NCBI RefSeq assembly: GCF_022014595.1
Contig: NZ_CP091740.1
Span: 992,001-1,056,000 of the forward strand
DNA: 64,000 nucleotides
Direction: 5' to 3'
Origin: Solitalea lacus
GTDB taxonomy: Bacteria; Bacteroidota; Bacteroidia; Sphingobacteriales; Sphingobacteriaceae
A program made the translations under genes and the position numbers. Under the pieces are notes generated by a model, which was not told the DNA's origin, made no database searches, and was given only the letters and a program-made list of their open reading frames with translations. Below are positions 1-9,296 of the stretch, in pieces. How positions within the stretch are numbered: position 1 is the stretch's first letter; every line of letters starts with the position of its first letter.

Positions 1-563
1 CCGCATTTTTTTGCAGAGGCCAACTGGTCTTCAAAATGCACTCCTGCAGCTCCAGCCTCAATCATGGACTTCATCAATTCAAATGCATTAAGGTTGCCAC
101 CAAAGCCTGCTTCGGCATCGGCTACAATTGGAGCCAGCCAATGTACATCATCACGGCCTTCCATAGTTTGAATCTGATCGGCTCTTAATAAAGCGTTGTT
201 GATCTTTTTTACAACTTTCGGTACACTATCCGCCGGATACAAACTTTGGTCGGGATACATTTCACCTGCCAGATTTGCATCGGCGGCTACCTGCCATCCA
301 CTTAAATAAATAGCTTTCAATCCGGCTTGTACCGCTTGGATTGCCTGATTTCCTGTTAATGCTCCTAAGGCAGATACGTAATAATCATCGTTTAACAGAT
401 TCCATAAGCGTTCTGCTCCTAAGCGGGCAAGCGTATATTCTATATTAATACTTCCTTTTAGTTTTATAACCTGATCTGCAGAATAGCTGCGTTTAACGCC
501 CTGCCAGCGGGCATTAGTTGCCCATTGATCAGCTAAGTGCTGTGCTCTTTCAATTGAATTCAT
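1..563 (-). CDS. aceA: Isocitrate lyase, N-terminal part (cut by window edge)
   Basis: Partial gene: the reading frame opens at an ATG (561-563) and runs off the start of the window after 187 codons. Isocitrate lyase splits isocitrate to glyoxylate and succinate, the first step of the glyoxylate shunt. The visible protein has the family stretch [10 protein letters not shown] followed by YPDQSLYP, the metal/substrate region [10 protein letters not shown], and ends in ASAKKC, the beginning of the KKCGH catalytic signature. The window therefore stops at the active-site cysteine. It lies 83 bases downstream of aceB on the same strand, so the two are probably cotranscribed, which fits their adjacent steps in the shunt. 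The N-terminus ([14 protein letters not shown]) is typical of the family. Confidence 0.95.
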   Translation of the reverse strand, partial: MNSIERAQHLADQWATNARWQGVKRSYSADQVIKLKGSINIEYTLARLGAERLWNLLNDDYYVSALGALTGNQAIQAVQAGLKAIYLSGWQVAADANLAGEMYPDQSLYPADSVPKVVKKINNALLRADQIQTMEGRDDVHWLAPIVADAEAGFGGNLNAFELMKSMIEAGAAGVHFEDQLASAKKC

Positions 564-580
564 AAAGCTAGTGGATTTAT

Positions 581-618
581 CTTGCCTTACCCTCTCTGTT
601 TAAGAGGGTAAAGGCAAG
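581..618 (-). promoter_or_regulatory. Stem-loop between aceB and aceA
   Basis: Inverted repeat: arm 581-595 (CTTGCCTTACCCTCT) pairs with 604-618 with one bulged base and an 8-base loop. There is no T-run on either side, so it is not a classical terminator. In the aceB-aceA gap it could set the ratio of the two messages by RNA processing or partial termination. That role is inference. Confidence 0.5.
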
Positions 619-646
619 TTGTTGATTGATTGATCTTAATTAGAAG

Positions 647-2260
647 TTAATCGTTTTGTTGTATGTAGAAATATGCCTGAAGAGTTAAGAACTCAGGAAA
701 TTGTTTGCTGAAAACCAAATCATGAAAGAGGCATCCTGCCAACATGTAGTTTTCTGAATGATATCTCTCAAAACCTACTTCTTCTTTAATCTTTGCTCTT
801 TCTTCGTCAATAATATCATTCACATAATGACGGTCAATGAGTTTCCATTGATCAGTTATACAGCCGTGACGAACCCATTGCCAGATTTGTGCACGTGAAA
901 TTTCAGCAGTGGCAGCATCTTCCATTAAGTTGTTGATACCGGCTGCCCCAATTCCGTTTAACCATGACGCGATATAGCGAATGCCAACGTTTACATTTGT
1001 GCGTACGCCTTGCTCGGTAATGGTATTGCCGGCAGATGAGATGTTCAGTAGCTCTTTAGCCGTTATTACCCTGTCTTCAACCAAAACATTTTTTTGATGA
1101 GGTTTACCATTTAGCACTTCATCGAAAGCATTTTTGGCAATTGGTATTAAATCAGGATGGGCCACCCAAGTGCCATCAAAGCCGTTTTGAGCTTCAAATT
1201 CTTTGTCATCTTTAACTTTGTCTAAAGCTAAATGGGTAGCTTCTTCATCTTTTCTGTTAGGAATAAAAGCTGCCATGCCCCCAATTGCATGTGCGCCGCG
1301 TTTATGACAAGTTTGAACTAATAGTTGTGTATAGGCACGCATAAATGGAACACGCATGGTAACCAAGGAACGGTCGGGAAGGACAAAGGATTGTACCATG
1401 CGGAATTTTTTGATAACACTGAAAATATAGTCCCATCTTCCTGCATTTAAACCTGCTGCATGCTCCTTCAATTCGTATAAAATTTCATCCATTTCAAATG
1501 CGGCTAAAATGGTCTCTATTAAAACAGTGGCTTTTACTGTTCCGCGCGGAATGCTCATATATTCCTGAGCAAACTCAAATACCTGGTTCCACAGACGGGC
1601 CTCTAAATGACTTTCAAGTTTTGGTAAATAGAAGTAAGGAGCCGTTCCTTGACTCATTAATTTACGGGCATTATGGAAAAAGTATAGTCCAAAATCGAAT
1701 AGAGAGGCAGACATAGGCCGATTCTCAATTTTGAAGTGGGCTTCTGTTAAGTGCCACCCGCGTGGGCGAACCATTAATACGGAAGTTTTTTCATTTAATT
1801 TATATTGTTTTCCTTCTTCAGTTTCAAAATCAATTGTTCTTCTAATGGCATCCTTTAAGTTTTGCTGTCCGGAAAGAATGTTGTCCCAAGTAGGAGTGGT
1901 GGCATCTTCAAAATCGGCCATGAATACATTAGCGCCAGAATTAAGCGCATTAATTATCATTTTCTTATCCGTAGGGCCAGTTATTTCAACTTTACGATTC
2001 TGTATATCGGCTGGAATAGGAGCTACTTTCCAGGTGTCTTTTCTGACTTTCTCTGTTTCTTTTAAAAAATCAGGAAGTTTGCCATTGTTAATATCACGCT
2101 GACGCTCCATACGGAGAATAAGTAATTCGCGTCGTTCATGTTCGAAATGCTGGTGTAATGTAACCAAAAAGTCAATAGCTTCTGGGGTAAGTAATGTTGC
2201 TGCGAGGCCGTTGTTATCTTTGTTGATCTCAACCAAATAACCTGTAGTAGTCTGCTCCAT
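647..2260 (-). CDS. aceB: Malate synthase A
   Basis: Condenses glyoxylate with acetyl-CoA to malate, the second glyoxylate-shunt step, in the cytoplasm. The 537-residue protein carries the malate synthase signature KEHAAGLNAGRWDYIF at residues 265-280, and RPRGWHL near 165-171 where the family has an active-site arginine. The frame stays open upstream to 2392, but the translation there (Lys/Phe/Tyr-rich) has no family resemblance. The ATG at 2260, giving MEQTTTGYLVEI, matches the usual length of type A enzymes (about 530 aa). It is first in the minus-strand pair with aceA and divergent from the ScfR-like regulator at 2491, which is the likely local controller. Confidence 0.95.
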   Translation of the reverse strand: MEQTTTGYLVEINKDNNGLAATLLTPEAIDFLVTLHQHFEHERRELLILRMERQRDINNGKLPDFLKETEKVRKDTWKVAPIPADIQNRKVEITGPTDKKMIINALNSGANVFMADFEDATTPTWDNILSGQQNLKDAIRRTIDFETEEGKQYKLNEKTSVLMVRPRGWHLTEAHFKIENRPMSASLFDFGLYFFHNARKLMSQGTAPYFYLPKLESHLEARLWNQVFEFAQEYMSIPRGTVKATVLIETILAAFEMDEILYELKEHAAGLNAGRWDYIFSVIKKFRMVQSFVLPDRSLVTMRVPFMRAYTQLLVQTCHKRGAHAIGGMAAFIPNRKDEEATHLALDKVKDDKEFEAQNGFDGTWVAHPDLIPIAKNAFDEVLNGKPHQKNVLVEDRVITAKELLNISSAGNTITEQGVRTNVNVGIRYIASWLNGIGAAGINNLMEDAATAEISRAQIWQWVRHGCITDQWKLIDRHYVNDIIDEERAKIKEEVGFERYHSENYMLAGCLFHDLVFSKQFPEFLTLQAYFYIQQND

Positions 2261-2490
2261 AATGATATAGTTTAAAGATTGATTATAACTAATATAGTAA
2301 AAATTCTTTAATAGCGAAAATTCGCTGAAAATATTTTTTCGCTTTTTGTGAGTTTTCTCTCTTTTGTTTATAATTGAATGCAGAATGTGCAAAAGATCTT
2401 ATGAGGTAGCTGATTTAAACGATAAGTGCTATTTGAAAAGGTTATTCATGATAATTATTCAGGTTAATTTTAAGACGGAAAACAACAAAC
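2261..2490. promoter_or_regulatory. Divergent control region aceB / regulator with candidate operator
   Basis: A 230-base AT-rich region between divergent genes. It holds the inverted repeat AGCGAA-aa-TTCGCT at 2313-2326, followed by a further TTCGCT half-site at 2338-2343, 17 bases start to start. A symmetrical site with an extra half-site, 50-80 bases upstream of the aceB start, is what an XRE-type dimer could bind. Known RamB/ScfR regulators of acetate and glyoxylate genes act on their divergent neighbours. No clean TTG-N20-TAnnTTTG promoter was found on either strand. The operator call is inference from symmetry. Confidence 0.4.
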
Positions 2491-3957
2491 TTGATACTTA
2501 ACGAAGAAACGATACGGCTTATTTTGGGGTTGAAAATCCGTAGCTCAAGGGCTGATAAGGGCATTTCACTGACCGAACTGGCACAACAAACAGGTGTTTC
2601 GGTGTCCTACCTCAATGAAATTGAGAAAGGGAAAAAACACCCTAAGCCCAGCAAAATAGCTTTAATCGCCGATGCATTAGATGTGCCCTATGACCAACTG
2701 GTCTCATTGGAGATTGATAAAAAACTATTGGCTGTTGCTCGCTTGCTAAGCTCTGAGGTGATGAAGGAGCTTCCTCTTGAGCATTTTGGTATTGATACTT
2801 CAACCTTGGTTGATGTGTTTGCCACAGCTCCGGCAAAATTCGGAGCTTTCGTAAATACATTGATAGAGATAGCACGAAGCAGAGATATCAGTGTTGAACA
2901 GTTTTATTTTGATGCACTCCGCTCGTATCAGGAAATGCGGGAAAATTATTTTGGAGACTTAGAACAGCTTGCTTCAGGCTTTATAGAAGATAAAAATATA
3001 GATTGCTCCTCTGATAATTTGTTAAAACAGCTTGAGAAAATTCTTCTTACGGATTATTCAATAGTAGTAAAATATACACTGCAGCAGCATGAATCCTTTA
3101 AGCAGCTTCGCTCTTTATATGATTTCAATAATAAAGAACTACTGATAAATGCAGATTTAAGTATCGAACAAAAAGCTTTTGTTTTGGCAAAAGAAATTGG
3201 GTTTCAATTGCTGAATATTGAAAATCGTTCATATACTTCGGCCTGGGTAAAGGCGGAGTCGTTTGACGCGGTTCTGAACAATTTCAGGACTTCTTATTTT
3301 GCAGGGGCACTTCTTGTTTCATGTGATCAGCTGATTGAAGACATGGAAGGTTTCTTTGCCCAAAGAAAATGGTCGGCCGAACGATTAAATGCCATTATGC
3401 GGCAATATATGGCAACTCCAGAGGTGTTCATGTACCGTTTAACGAGTATTCTTCCCAAATTCTTCGGACTTAATCAGCTTTTCTTTCTTAAATTTGACCT
3501 AGATAAATCAGAAACGGAAGTTCATCTATCCAAAGAACTCCATCTTTCAGGATTGCATAATCCACATGCTAGCTTTATGAATGAGCATTACTGCAATCGC
3601 TGGATTTCAATTTGGTTGTTAAATGATTTGGAAAATGCACCTGAAGAGCAATGGATCTCAGGTATTCAACGCTCTTCTTATGTTGATTCAACCAATGAAT
3701 ATTTACTGTTCAGTGTGGCAAGACGCTCTCAAAATCAAAAAAGTACGGTTAGTATTGGCTTATTGATTAATGCCACCTTAGCACAAAAGGTGAAGTTCTT
3801 AAATGATGAAACCATTCCGCGACGTTTAGTAAATATTACCTGTGAACGCTGCCGTTTATCTGATTGTGAAGTGCGTGGGGCCGAACCCAAAATTTACCTG
3901 CAACAACAGCAACAAGAGCAATTAATGATTGCAATTCAAGAATATTTAACCAAATAG
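2491..3957 (+). CDS. XRE-family regulator, ScfR/RamB-like (short-chain fatty acid regulator)
   Basis: 488-residue DNA-binding protein. Residues about 10-65 are a lambda-repressor-type helix-turn-helix ([20 protein letters not shown]). The middle resembles ImmA/IrrE proteases, but the expected HExxH zinc motif is replaced by AKEIGF, so peptidase activity is unlikely. The C-terminus has a cysteine cluster at residues 451, 454 and 459 (CERCRLSDC), typical of the DUF2083/ScfR group that controls glyoxylate and propionate genes. No ATG is available in the N-terminal frame, so the start is taken as TTG at 2491. Being divergent from aceB-aceA suggests it regulates the shunt in response to an acyl-CoA or redox signal. 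The stop is two bases before pdxJ. Confidence 0.85.
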   Translation: MILNEETIRLILGLKIRSSRADKGISLTELAQQTGVSVSYLNEIEKGKKHPKPSKIALIADALDVPYDQLVSLEIDKKLLAVARLLSSEVMKELPLEHFGIDTSTLVDVFATAPAKFGAFVNTLIEIARSRDISVEQFYFDALRSYQEMRENYFGDLEQLASGFIEDKNIDCSSDNLLKQLEKILLTDYSIVVKYTLQQHESFKQLRSLYDFNNKELLINADLSIEQKAFVLAKEIGFQLLNIENRSYTSAWVKAESFDAVLNNFRTSYFAGALLVSCDQLIEDMEGFFAQRKWSAERLNAIMRQYMATPEVFMYRLTSILPKFFGLNQLFFLKFDLDKSETEVHLSKELHLSGLHNPHASFMNEHYCNRWISIWLLNDLENAPEEQWISGIQRSSYVDSTNEYLLFSVARRSQNQKSTVSIGLLINATLAQKVKFLNDETIPRRLVNITCERCRLSDCEVRGAEPKIYLQQQQQEQLMIAIQEYLTK

Positions 3958-3959
3958 AA

Positions 3960-4673
3960 ATGCCAAAGTTAAGTGTCAATATTAATAAAGTAGCCACCAT
4001 TCGTAACGCTAGAGGTGGAAATAATCCCGATGTTATAAAAGTGGCCCTTGATTGTGAACGTTTTGGAGCACAGGGTATTACAGTACATCCACGGCCGGAT
4101 GAGCGCCATATCCGCTATCAGGACTGCATTGATCTAAAGCCATTGTTAACTACAGAATTTAATATAGAGGGTCGGCCAGATGAGCGTTTTATGGATTTGG
4201 TGTTAACCGTGAAACCTGCACAGGTAACATTAGTGCCGGATGCCCCGGATGCAATTACTTCTAATGCAGGTTGGGACACCATTCGTCATCGTTCTTATTT
4301 GAAAGATATAATTGCGGAGTTTAAAGCAAATGGTATTCGAACCTCAATTTTTGTTGATCCGGTGATCGATATGTTAGACGGCGCTGCAGAAACGGGTACT
4401 GATCGTATTGAGTTATACACGGAGGCTTATGCAACAGGTTACCATCAAAATAAGGAAGAAGTTATCAAGCCTTATTTGGATGCGGCTAAACTGGCTGCAG
4501 AGTTAGGTTTAGGGGTAAATGCCGGTCATGATTTGGACTTACACAACTTGAAATACCTAAAAGACAATATGCCTGAATTGCTGGAAGTTTCTATAGGACA
4601 TGCATTAATCTGTGATGCATTGTATTTAGGGCTTGAAAATACAATTCAGCAGTACTTGCGTCAATTAAGGTAG
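3960..4673 (+). CDS. pdxJ: Pyridoxine 5'-phosphate synthase
   Basis: 237-residue TIM-barrel enzyme that joins 1-deoxyxylulose 5-phosphate and 3-amino-2-oxopropyl phosphate to make pyridoxine 5'-phosphate, the last ring-forming step of DXP-dependent vitamin B6 synthesis. Family hallmarks are [17 protein letters not shown] at the N-terminus, [12 protein letters not shown] around residue 40, [17 protein letters not shown] and [10 protein letters not shown] near the C-terminus. The length is normal. It begins two bases after the stop of the regulator and is followed after seven bases by the CpeT-like gene, so the three are likely one transcript. No B6-specific control is visible. Confidence 0.95.
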   Translation: MPKLSVNINKVATIRNARGGNNPDVIKVALDCERFGAQGITVHPRPDERHIRYQDCIDLKPLLTTEFNIEGRPDERFMDLVLTVKPAQVTLVPDAPDAITSNAGWDTIRHRSYLKDIIAEFKANGIRTSIFVDPVIDMLDGAAETGTDRIELYTEAYATGYHQNKEEVIKPYLDAAKLAAELGLGVNAGHDLDLHNLKYLKDNMPELLEVSIGHALICDALYLGLENTIQQYLRQLR

Positions 4674-4680
4674 TTCTGAA

Positions 4681-5328
4681 ATGAAAGCACATTCTATGAG
4701 AAAGTTCATTTTATTAGTGTTGCTTTGTTTGTCTGCGTCGGGGCTTTTTGCACAAAAGTTAAGTAAGGAGCTTAAGCAATTAAGAGAAAATTTAAGCGGA
4801 AAATTTACTAATGAAGATCAAACACGTTTCAATCCTGCTTATAAACCTGAAAGTTTTATAATGAAACAAGTTTGGCCTGAGCGAACTGATGGTTTATGGT
4901 TTTATGGAGAGCAAGCTGTGGTTGATTCAGTTAAAAATCCCTACAAGCAATTTGTTTGGCATGTTACGCAAACTGATCAAAACAGGTTTTTGGTTGAGGT
5001 TTTCGCCTTGAACAATCCGAAACAAGTCATAGTTGAATGGAAAGGGAAACCGCCCTTGCTAGCTAATAATATAGATGAATCTAAATTGACAAAAGAAACT
5101 TGTGTCATGTATATTGTTCGTAAAACGATGATCGAGTTTACTGGAGGAACACGGGAAAAAACGTGCATTGCAACATTAAACGGTGCTGCATATAAAACCA
5201 TCGAGTTTTACAGTAGCGAAAGTACTTTGATGTGGTGGGAAAGAGGTTTCAATGCAGGGGAGCAGCTTGTTTTTGGTCCTGAAAAGGGAGGAATTATCTA
5301 CAGAAAAACTGAACAGTTTAATTATTAA
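4681..5328 (+). CDS. Exported CpcT/CpeT-like (DUF1001) protein
   Basis: 215 residues with an N-terminal signal peptide (FILLVLLCLSASGLFAQ, cleavage probably after FAQ). The start may be ATG 4681 or the in-frame ATG 4696 (MRKFILLV). The mature part follows the CpeT/CpcT pattern: LSGKFTNEDQ, an R-x-DG-x-W-x-Y-x-EQA segment (ERTDGLWFYGEQA), NPYKQFVWHV, and the C-terminal WWERGFNAGEQLVFGPEKGG. In cyanobacteria this fold attaches bilins to phycobiliproteins. This bacterium shows no phycobilisome genes here, so the function is unknown and probably different. It is last in the regulator-pdxJ operon and is followed by a terminator. Confidence 0.75.
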   Translation: MKAHSMRKFILLVLLCLSASGLFAQKLSKELKQLRENLSGKFTNEDQTRFNPAYKPESFIMKQVWPERTDGLWFYGEQAVVDSVKNPYKQFVWHVTQTDQNRFLVEVFALNNPKQVIVEWKGKPPLLANNIDESKLTKETCVMYIVRKTMIEFTGGTREKTCIATLNGAAYKTIEFYSSESTLMWWERGFNAGEQLVFGPEKGGIIYRKTEQFNY

Positions 5329-5373
5329 AAATATTGTTTCTGAGGTAATAAATTTTTGCTGAAAGTTTGATAT

Positions 5374-5417
5374 AAAAAAAGACCCTTGCTTTTTTACGAG
5401 TCAAGGGCCTTTTTGTA
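5374..5417. terminator. Bidirectional terminator
   Basis: Stem arms 5381-5388 (GACCCTTG) and 5402-5409 with one mismatch, an A-run before and a T-run after. It ends the plus-strand CpeT-like transcript and may also serve minus-strand transcripts from mgsA. Confidence 0.75.
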
Positions 5418-5557
5418 CTAAATAGGGTGAAGAGTCCCGCTTGAATCAATGCTAATATTGTGCTAAAATTATTTACTGTTTTTATCTGATTGATTTACAG
5501 TAAAATAAAAAGTATTTCGGCTGGTATTTAGCTAAGGAGACTCATTTATAGAAGAAA

Positions 5558-5935
5558 CTATTCCCCAAAAAGGGCAATTGACTGTATAAGTAATTCGGCA
5601 GTGGCAGGATTACTGGCTAATGGCACATTGTGAACATCGCATTGACGCATTAACATCATGATATCTGGTTCGTGAGGGTGGGCATTTAACGGATCGCGAA
5701 AGAATAGAACCATGTTGGTTTTGCCCTCGGCAACACGGGCAGCAATCTGAGCATCTCCACCCAGCGGCCCTGAAAGATAACGATGAACCTTTAAGCCCAT
5801 CTCTTCAGCTCTTTTGCCGGTTGTTCCGGTTGCAATTAATTGAATATGTTCTTGTTTAAATATTTCAATGTAATGGTTCAAAAAAACCAGCATTTCATCT
5901 TTCTTTCCGTCGTGTGCTATAATTGCAATTTCCAT
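5558..5935 (-). CDS. mgsA: Methylglyoxal synthase
   Basis: 125 residues, cytoplasmic. Converts dihydroxyacetone phosphate to methylglyoxal and phosphate, a glycolysis bypass that relieves sugar-phosphate stress. It has the phosphate-binding ATGTTGKRAEE segment (about residues 36-46), the catalytic-aspartate motif SGPLGGDAQIAARV, and FFRDPLNAHPHEPDI with the conserved histidine. The length is slightly shorter than the E. coli enzyme (152 aa) but usual for Bacteroidota. It is a single gene. A TATATTTG -7-like element lies on the minus strand at 5951-5958, 16 bases from the start codon, without a clear -33 partner. Confidence 0.93.
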   Translation of the reverse strand: MEIAIIAHDGKKDEMLVFLNHYIEIFKQEHIQLIATGTTGKRAEEMGLKVHRYLSGPLGGDAQIAARVAEGKTNMVLFFRDPLNAHPHEPDIMMLMRQCDVHNVPLASNPATAELLIQSIALFGE

Positions 5936-6293
5936 AGTTCAAGTTTGATGCAAATATACGAGTATGGTAAATGTAATTTGTTGAAAGAATGATTCTGAAT
6001 CTAAATTGGGCCTAAGCGTAAGTGCTGAAAGATCAACTAAGGGTATAATTTTATCAATTGATGGTAAAAAAATGATTTAATTTTAAAATAGGTTTGTAAA
6101 ATAATAATTTTGAAATTGTTTGTTCTGTAAAATAAAATTATGGTATTTCAGGGTAGTTGTTTTCTATGTTTTGTAGTTGTGGTTTGTTGTGAAATTATTG
6201 CAAAACGGCAATTGTGATGTTATTTTGTCAAACTATAAAATCGTTGTTAATGGCTTGTTAATTAACTAATTTTGCGACTTCAAATAGATCCGC
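5936..6293. other. Intergenic region mgsA / gcvP
   Basis: 358 AT-rich bases between divergent genes. Contents: the mgsA -7-like element (5951-5958, minus) and the gcvP promoter (6244-6274). I looked for a glycine riboswitch upstream of gcvP and found neither the conserved helices nor room for one, because the predicted transcript start is only about 13 bases from the start codon. No small gene is evident. Confidence 0.6.
6244..6274 (+). promoter_or_regulatory. gcvP promoter
   Basis: TTG at 6244-6246, 20-base spacer, TAATTTTG at 6267-6274: an exact match to the Bacteroidota vegetative promoter (TTG-N19/20-TAnnTTTG). It predicts a transcript start near 6281 and a leader of about 13 bases. Confidence 0.75.
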
Positions 6294-9185
6294 ATGAAGT
6301 TAGATATCAGCTACAAAGAGGCTTTTGAAAGCCGTCATATTGCTCCGAATACGGAAGATACTCAAAAGATGTTGAAGGTAATCGGAGTTGATTCAATTGA
6401 TCAGTTAATTAATGAAACTGTTCCTCAAAAAATCAGGTTAAAGCAGCCGTTAAATCTACCTCCGGCAAAAACAGAGTTTGAATACCTGGCTAGCCTGAAG
6501 CAAACCGCATCTAAAAATAAAGTTTTCAAATCGTATATCGGTCGTGGTTATTACGATAACTATACACCAAATGTAATTTTGCGTAACATCCTTGAAAATC
6601 CGGGATGGTACACACAGTATACTCCTTACCAGGCAGAGATTGCTCAAGGTCGTTTACAAGCGTTGCTGAATTTCCAAACCATGATTATTGATCTTACCGG
6701 TATGGAGATTGCCAACGCTTCGTTGTTAGATGAAGGTACTGCTGCTGCCGAGGCAATGTTTATGCAATATTCATTGCGTAAAAATGCCGGCGCAAATGTG
6801 TTCTTTGTTTCTCAAGAGGTATTACCTCAAACTATCGATATCTTAATGACCCGCTCTAAACCATTGGGTATTGAGTTGTTGATTGGCGATCATGAAACTG
6901 TTGAATTATCAGAAAACATGTTTGGAGCAATCGTTCAATACCCTGCTGCTAACGGCGAGGTATATGATTACACCGAATTTGGCAATAAATGCCATGCTAA
7001 AAACATTAAGATTACAGTAGCTGCTGATATTTTAAGTTTAGCTTTATTGACACCTCCATCTGAGTTTGGTGCTGATATCGTTGTAGGTTCAGCTCAGCGT
7101 TTTGGTGTTCCAATGGGTTACGGAGGCCCTCATGCAGCATTCTTCGCTACTAAAGAAGAGTATAAGCGTTCTATGCCTGGTCGTATTATTGGGGTAACAA
7201 TTGACGCTCAGGGCAATCAGGCTTTGCGTATGGCTTTGCAAACCCGCGAGCAACACATCCGCAGAGATAAAGCTACTTCAAATATTTGTACTGCTCAGGC
7301 CTTATTAGCGATCATGGCTTCAATGTATGGTGTGTACCATGGTCAGGAAGGTGTGAAGAAAATTGCTAACCGTACACATGCTATGGCTGTGCTATTAAGA
7401 GATTCATTAACTTCTCTTGGTTACAATGTTTTAACTAAAGTATTCTTTGATACCATTAAAGTTGATGCCGGTAGCAATGTGGGCTCAATTCATAAAGAAG
7501 CAGTTGATGCTGAGATGAACTTCTATTATAAAGGTTCTAAAGTAGGTATTGCTGTAGATGAAACTACTTCAATTGAAGACATTAAAACTATTGTTAAGGT
7601 ATTCGCCAAAGTAGTAGGTAAAAACTTAAACGATGTTGATGTTGATGGATTTGCTGCTAAATTGGAATCTCCACTGGTTGAAAGTCTTCAGCGCAAATCT
7701 CCATTCTTTACGCACCCTATATTCAATACGCACCACTCAGAGCATGAAATGTTGCGTTATATCAAGAACTTAGAGAATAAAGACCTTTCATTGAATCACT
7801 CAATGATCTCTTTGGGTTCTTGTACCATGAAATTGAATGCAACAGCCGAAATGATTCCGGTTACTTGGGCGGAGTTTGGAAAACTACACCCATTTGCTCC
7901 AACTGATCAAGTGGGCGGTTATGCACAAATGATTTCTGAATTAGAGCAATGGTTATGCGAAATTACCGGTTTTGCCGGAGCTAGTTTACAGCCTAACTCA
8001 GGTGCACAAGGTGAGTATACTGGGTTAATGGTTATCCGTGCTTATCACGAAAGTCGTGGACACCACAACCGTAATGTAATTTTGATTCCTTCATCGGCTC
8101 ACGGAACAAATCCTGCTTCTGCTGCAATTGCAGGATTCAAAATTGTAATTACCAAGTGTGATGAAAATGGAAACATCGATGTAGAAGATCTTCGTGCTAA
8201 AGCTATTGAGCATAAAGATGATTTGGCTGGATTAATGGTTACTTATCCGTCAACTCATGGTGTGTTTGAAGAAGCTATCATTGAAATTTGTCAAATCATA
8301 CATGATAATGGTGGTCAAGTTTACATGGACGGTGCTAATATGAATGCTCAGGTTGGATTAACCAGTCCTGCAAACATTGGAGCCGACGTTTGTCACTTGA
8401 ACCTTCATAAAACTTTCTGTATCCCTCATGGAGGAGGAGGTCCTGGTATGGGTCCAATTTGTGTTGCAAAACACCTTGCTCCATTCTTACCAGGTCACTC
8501 CGTTGTTCAAACCGGAGGTGATAATGCTATCCATGCAGTTTCTTCTGCTCCATGGGGTAGTGCAAGTATTTTGGTTATTTCACATGCTTACATTGCTATG
8601 ATGGGAGCTGAAGGTTTAACCAATGCTACAAAATATGCTATACTAAACGCCAATTATATCAAGTCTCGTTTAGAGAATGATTATAAAGTATTGTATTCAG
8701 GTGCAAATGGTCGTTGTGCTCACGAAATGATTTTGGATTGTCGTTCATTCAAAAACTTTGGTATTGAAGTAACTGATATCGCTAAACGCTTAATGGACTA
8801 TGGTTTCCACGCTCCTACAGTTTCATTCCCTGTGCCTGGAACCGTAATGATTGAACCTACGGAGTCGGAGCCAAAAGTGGAGTTAGATCGTTTTTGTGAT
8901 GCAATGATTTCTATTAAACATGAGATCAATGAAGTAGAACAAGGTAAAGCTGATAAAAATGATAACGTGTTGAAGAATGCTCCGCATACCGCTGCTGTAA
9001 TTACTGCAAATGAGTGGGAACATTCATATAGTCGTCAAAAAGCTGCTTTCCCATTGCACTGGGTTGCTGCAAATAAATTCTGGCCTTCAGTAGCAAGGGT
9101 AAATGATACTTACGGTGACAGAACATTAGTTTGTTCATGTCCTCCAATTGAAAGTTATATGGAGGAGTCAGTTGAGACAAATTAA
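6294..9185 (+). CDS. gcvP: Glycine dehydrogenase (decarboxylating), P-protein
   Basis: 963-residue PLP enzyme, the fused full-length form. It decarboxylates glycine and passes the aminomethyl group to the lipoyl H-protein of the glycine cleavage system. The N-terminal half has the [13 protein letters not shown] region; the C-terminal half holds the PLP lysine K706 in [18 protein letters not shown], plus the substrate-contact stretches [12 protein letters not shown] and [10 protein letters not shown]. The start ATG at 6294 follows a clear promoter. It stands alone here: gcvT and gcvH are not in the window. With kbl and threonine dehydrogenase 8-19 kb away it completes a threonine-to-glycine-to-C1 route. 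An IS1380 copy sits 112 bases downstream without touching it. Confidence 0.97.
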   Translation: MKLDISYKEAFESRHIAPNTEDTQKMLKVIGVDSIDQLINETVPQKIRLKQPLNLPPAKTEFEYLASLKQTASKNKVFKSYIGRGYYDNYTPNVILRNILENPGWYTQYTPYQAEIAQGRLQALLNFQTMIIDLTGMEIANASLLDEGTAAAEAMFMQYSLRKNAGANVFFVSQEVLPQTIDILMTRSKPLGIELLIGDHETVELSENMFGAIVQYPAANGEVYDYTEFGNKCHAKNIKITVAADILSLALLTPPSEFGADIVVGSAQRFGVPMGYGGPHAAFFATKEEYKRSMPGRIIGVTIDAQGNQALRMALQTREQHIRRDKATSNICTAQALLAIMASMYGVYHGQEGVKKIANRTHAMAVLLRDSLTSLGYNVLTKVFFDTIKVDAGSNVGSIHKEAVDAEMNFYYKGSKVGIAVDETTSIEDIKTIVKVFAKVVGKNLNDVDVDGFAAKLESPLVESLQRKSPFFTHPIFNTHHSEHEMLRYIKNLENKDLSLNHSMISLGSCTMKLNATAEMIPVTWAEFGKLHPFAPTDQVGGYAQMISELEQWLCEITGFAGASLQPNSGAQGEYTGLMVIRAYHESRGHHNRNVILIPSSAHGTNPASAAIAGFKIVITKCDENGNIDVEDLRAKAIEHKDDLAGLMVTYPSTHGVFEEAIIEICQIIHDNGGQVYMDGANMNAQVGLTSPANIGADVCHLNLHKTFCIPHGGGGPGMGPICVAKHLAPFLPGHSVVQTGGDNAIHAVSSAPWGSASILVISHAYIAMMGAEGLTNATKYAILNANYIKSRLENDYKVLYSGANGRCAHEMILDCRSFKNFGIEVTDIAKRLMDYGFHAPTVSFPVPGTVMIEPTESEPKVELDRFCDAMISIKHEINEVEQGKADKNDNVLKNAPHTAAVITANEWEHSYSRQKAAFPLHWVAANKFWPSVARVNDTYGDRTLVCSCPPIESYMEESVETN

Positions 9186-9218
9186 TATTCAAAACTGAGT
9201 TAGATAAACAAAACACGG

Positions 9219-9271
9219 AAAATGCACTGCCCCCAATAAGTGTCTCACTTTTTGGGGGCAGTGCATTTTTT
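9219..9271 (+). terminator. Very long palindrome after gcvP, probable terminator
   Basis: Arms 9221-9236 and 9252-9267 are perfectly complementary over 16 bp (AATGCACTGCCCCCAA). The intervening AAGTG-tct-CACTT continues the pairing, so the whole 47 bases fold into one hairpin with a 3-base loop. Six T residues follow, so it can terminate gcvP. The stem is much longer and more GC-rich than the other terminators in this window, and each arm looks like an insertion-sequence end (see findings). Confidence 0.7.
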
Positions 9272-9291
9272 GGGCAATCCAAAATTGTTTA

Positions 9292-9296
9292 TTTAT
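9292..9296. repeat. Target site duplication of the IS1380 element, left
   Basis: TTTAT immediately outside the left inverted repeat; an identical TTTAT lies at 10759-10763 outside the right repeat. Five bases is a usual duplication length for this family, so the element transposed here as one unit. Confidence 0.85.

Noticed and set aside
6120-6293. Glycine riboswitch upstream of gcvP
   Set aside because: No conserved glycine aptamer features and the predicted leader is only about 13 bases.
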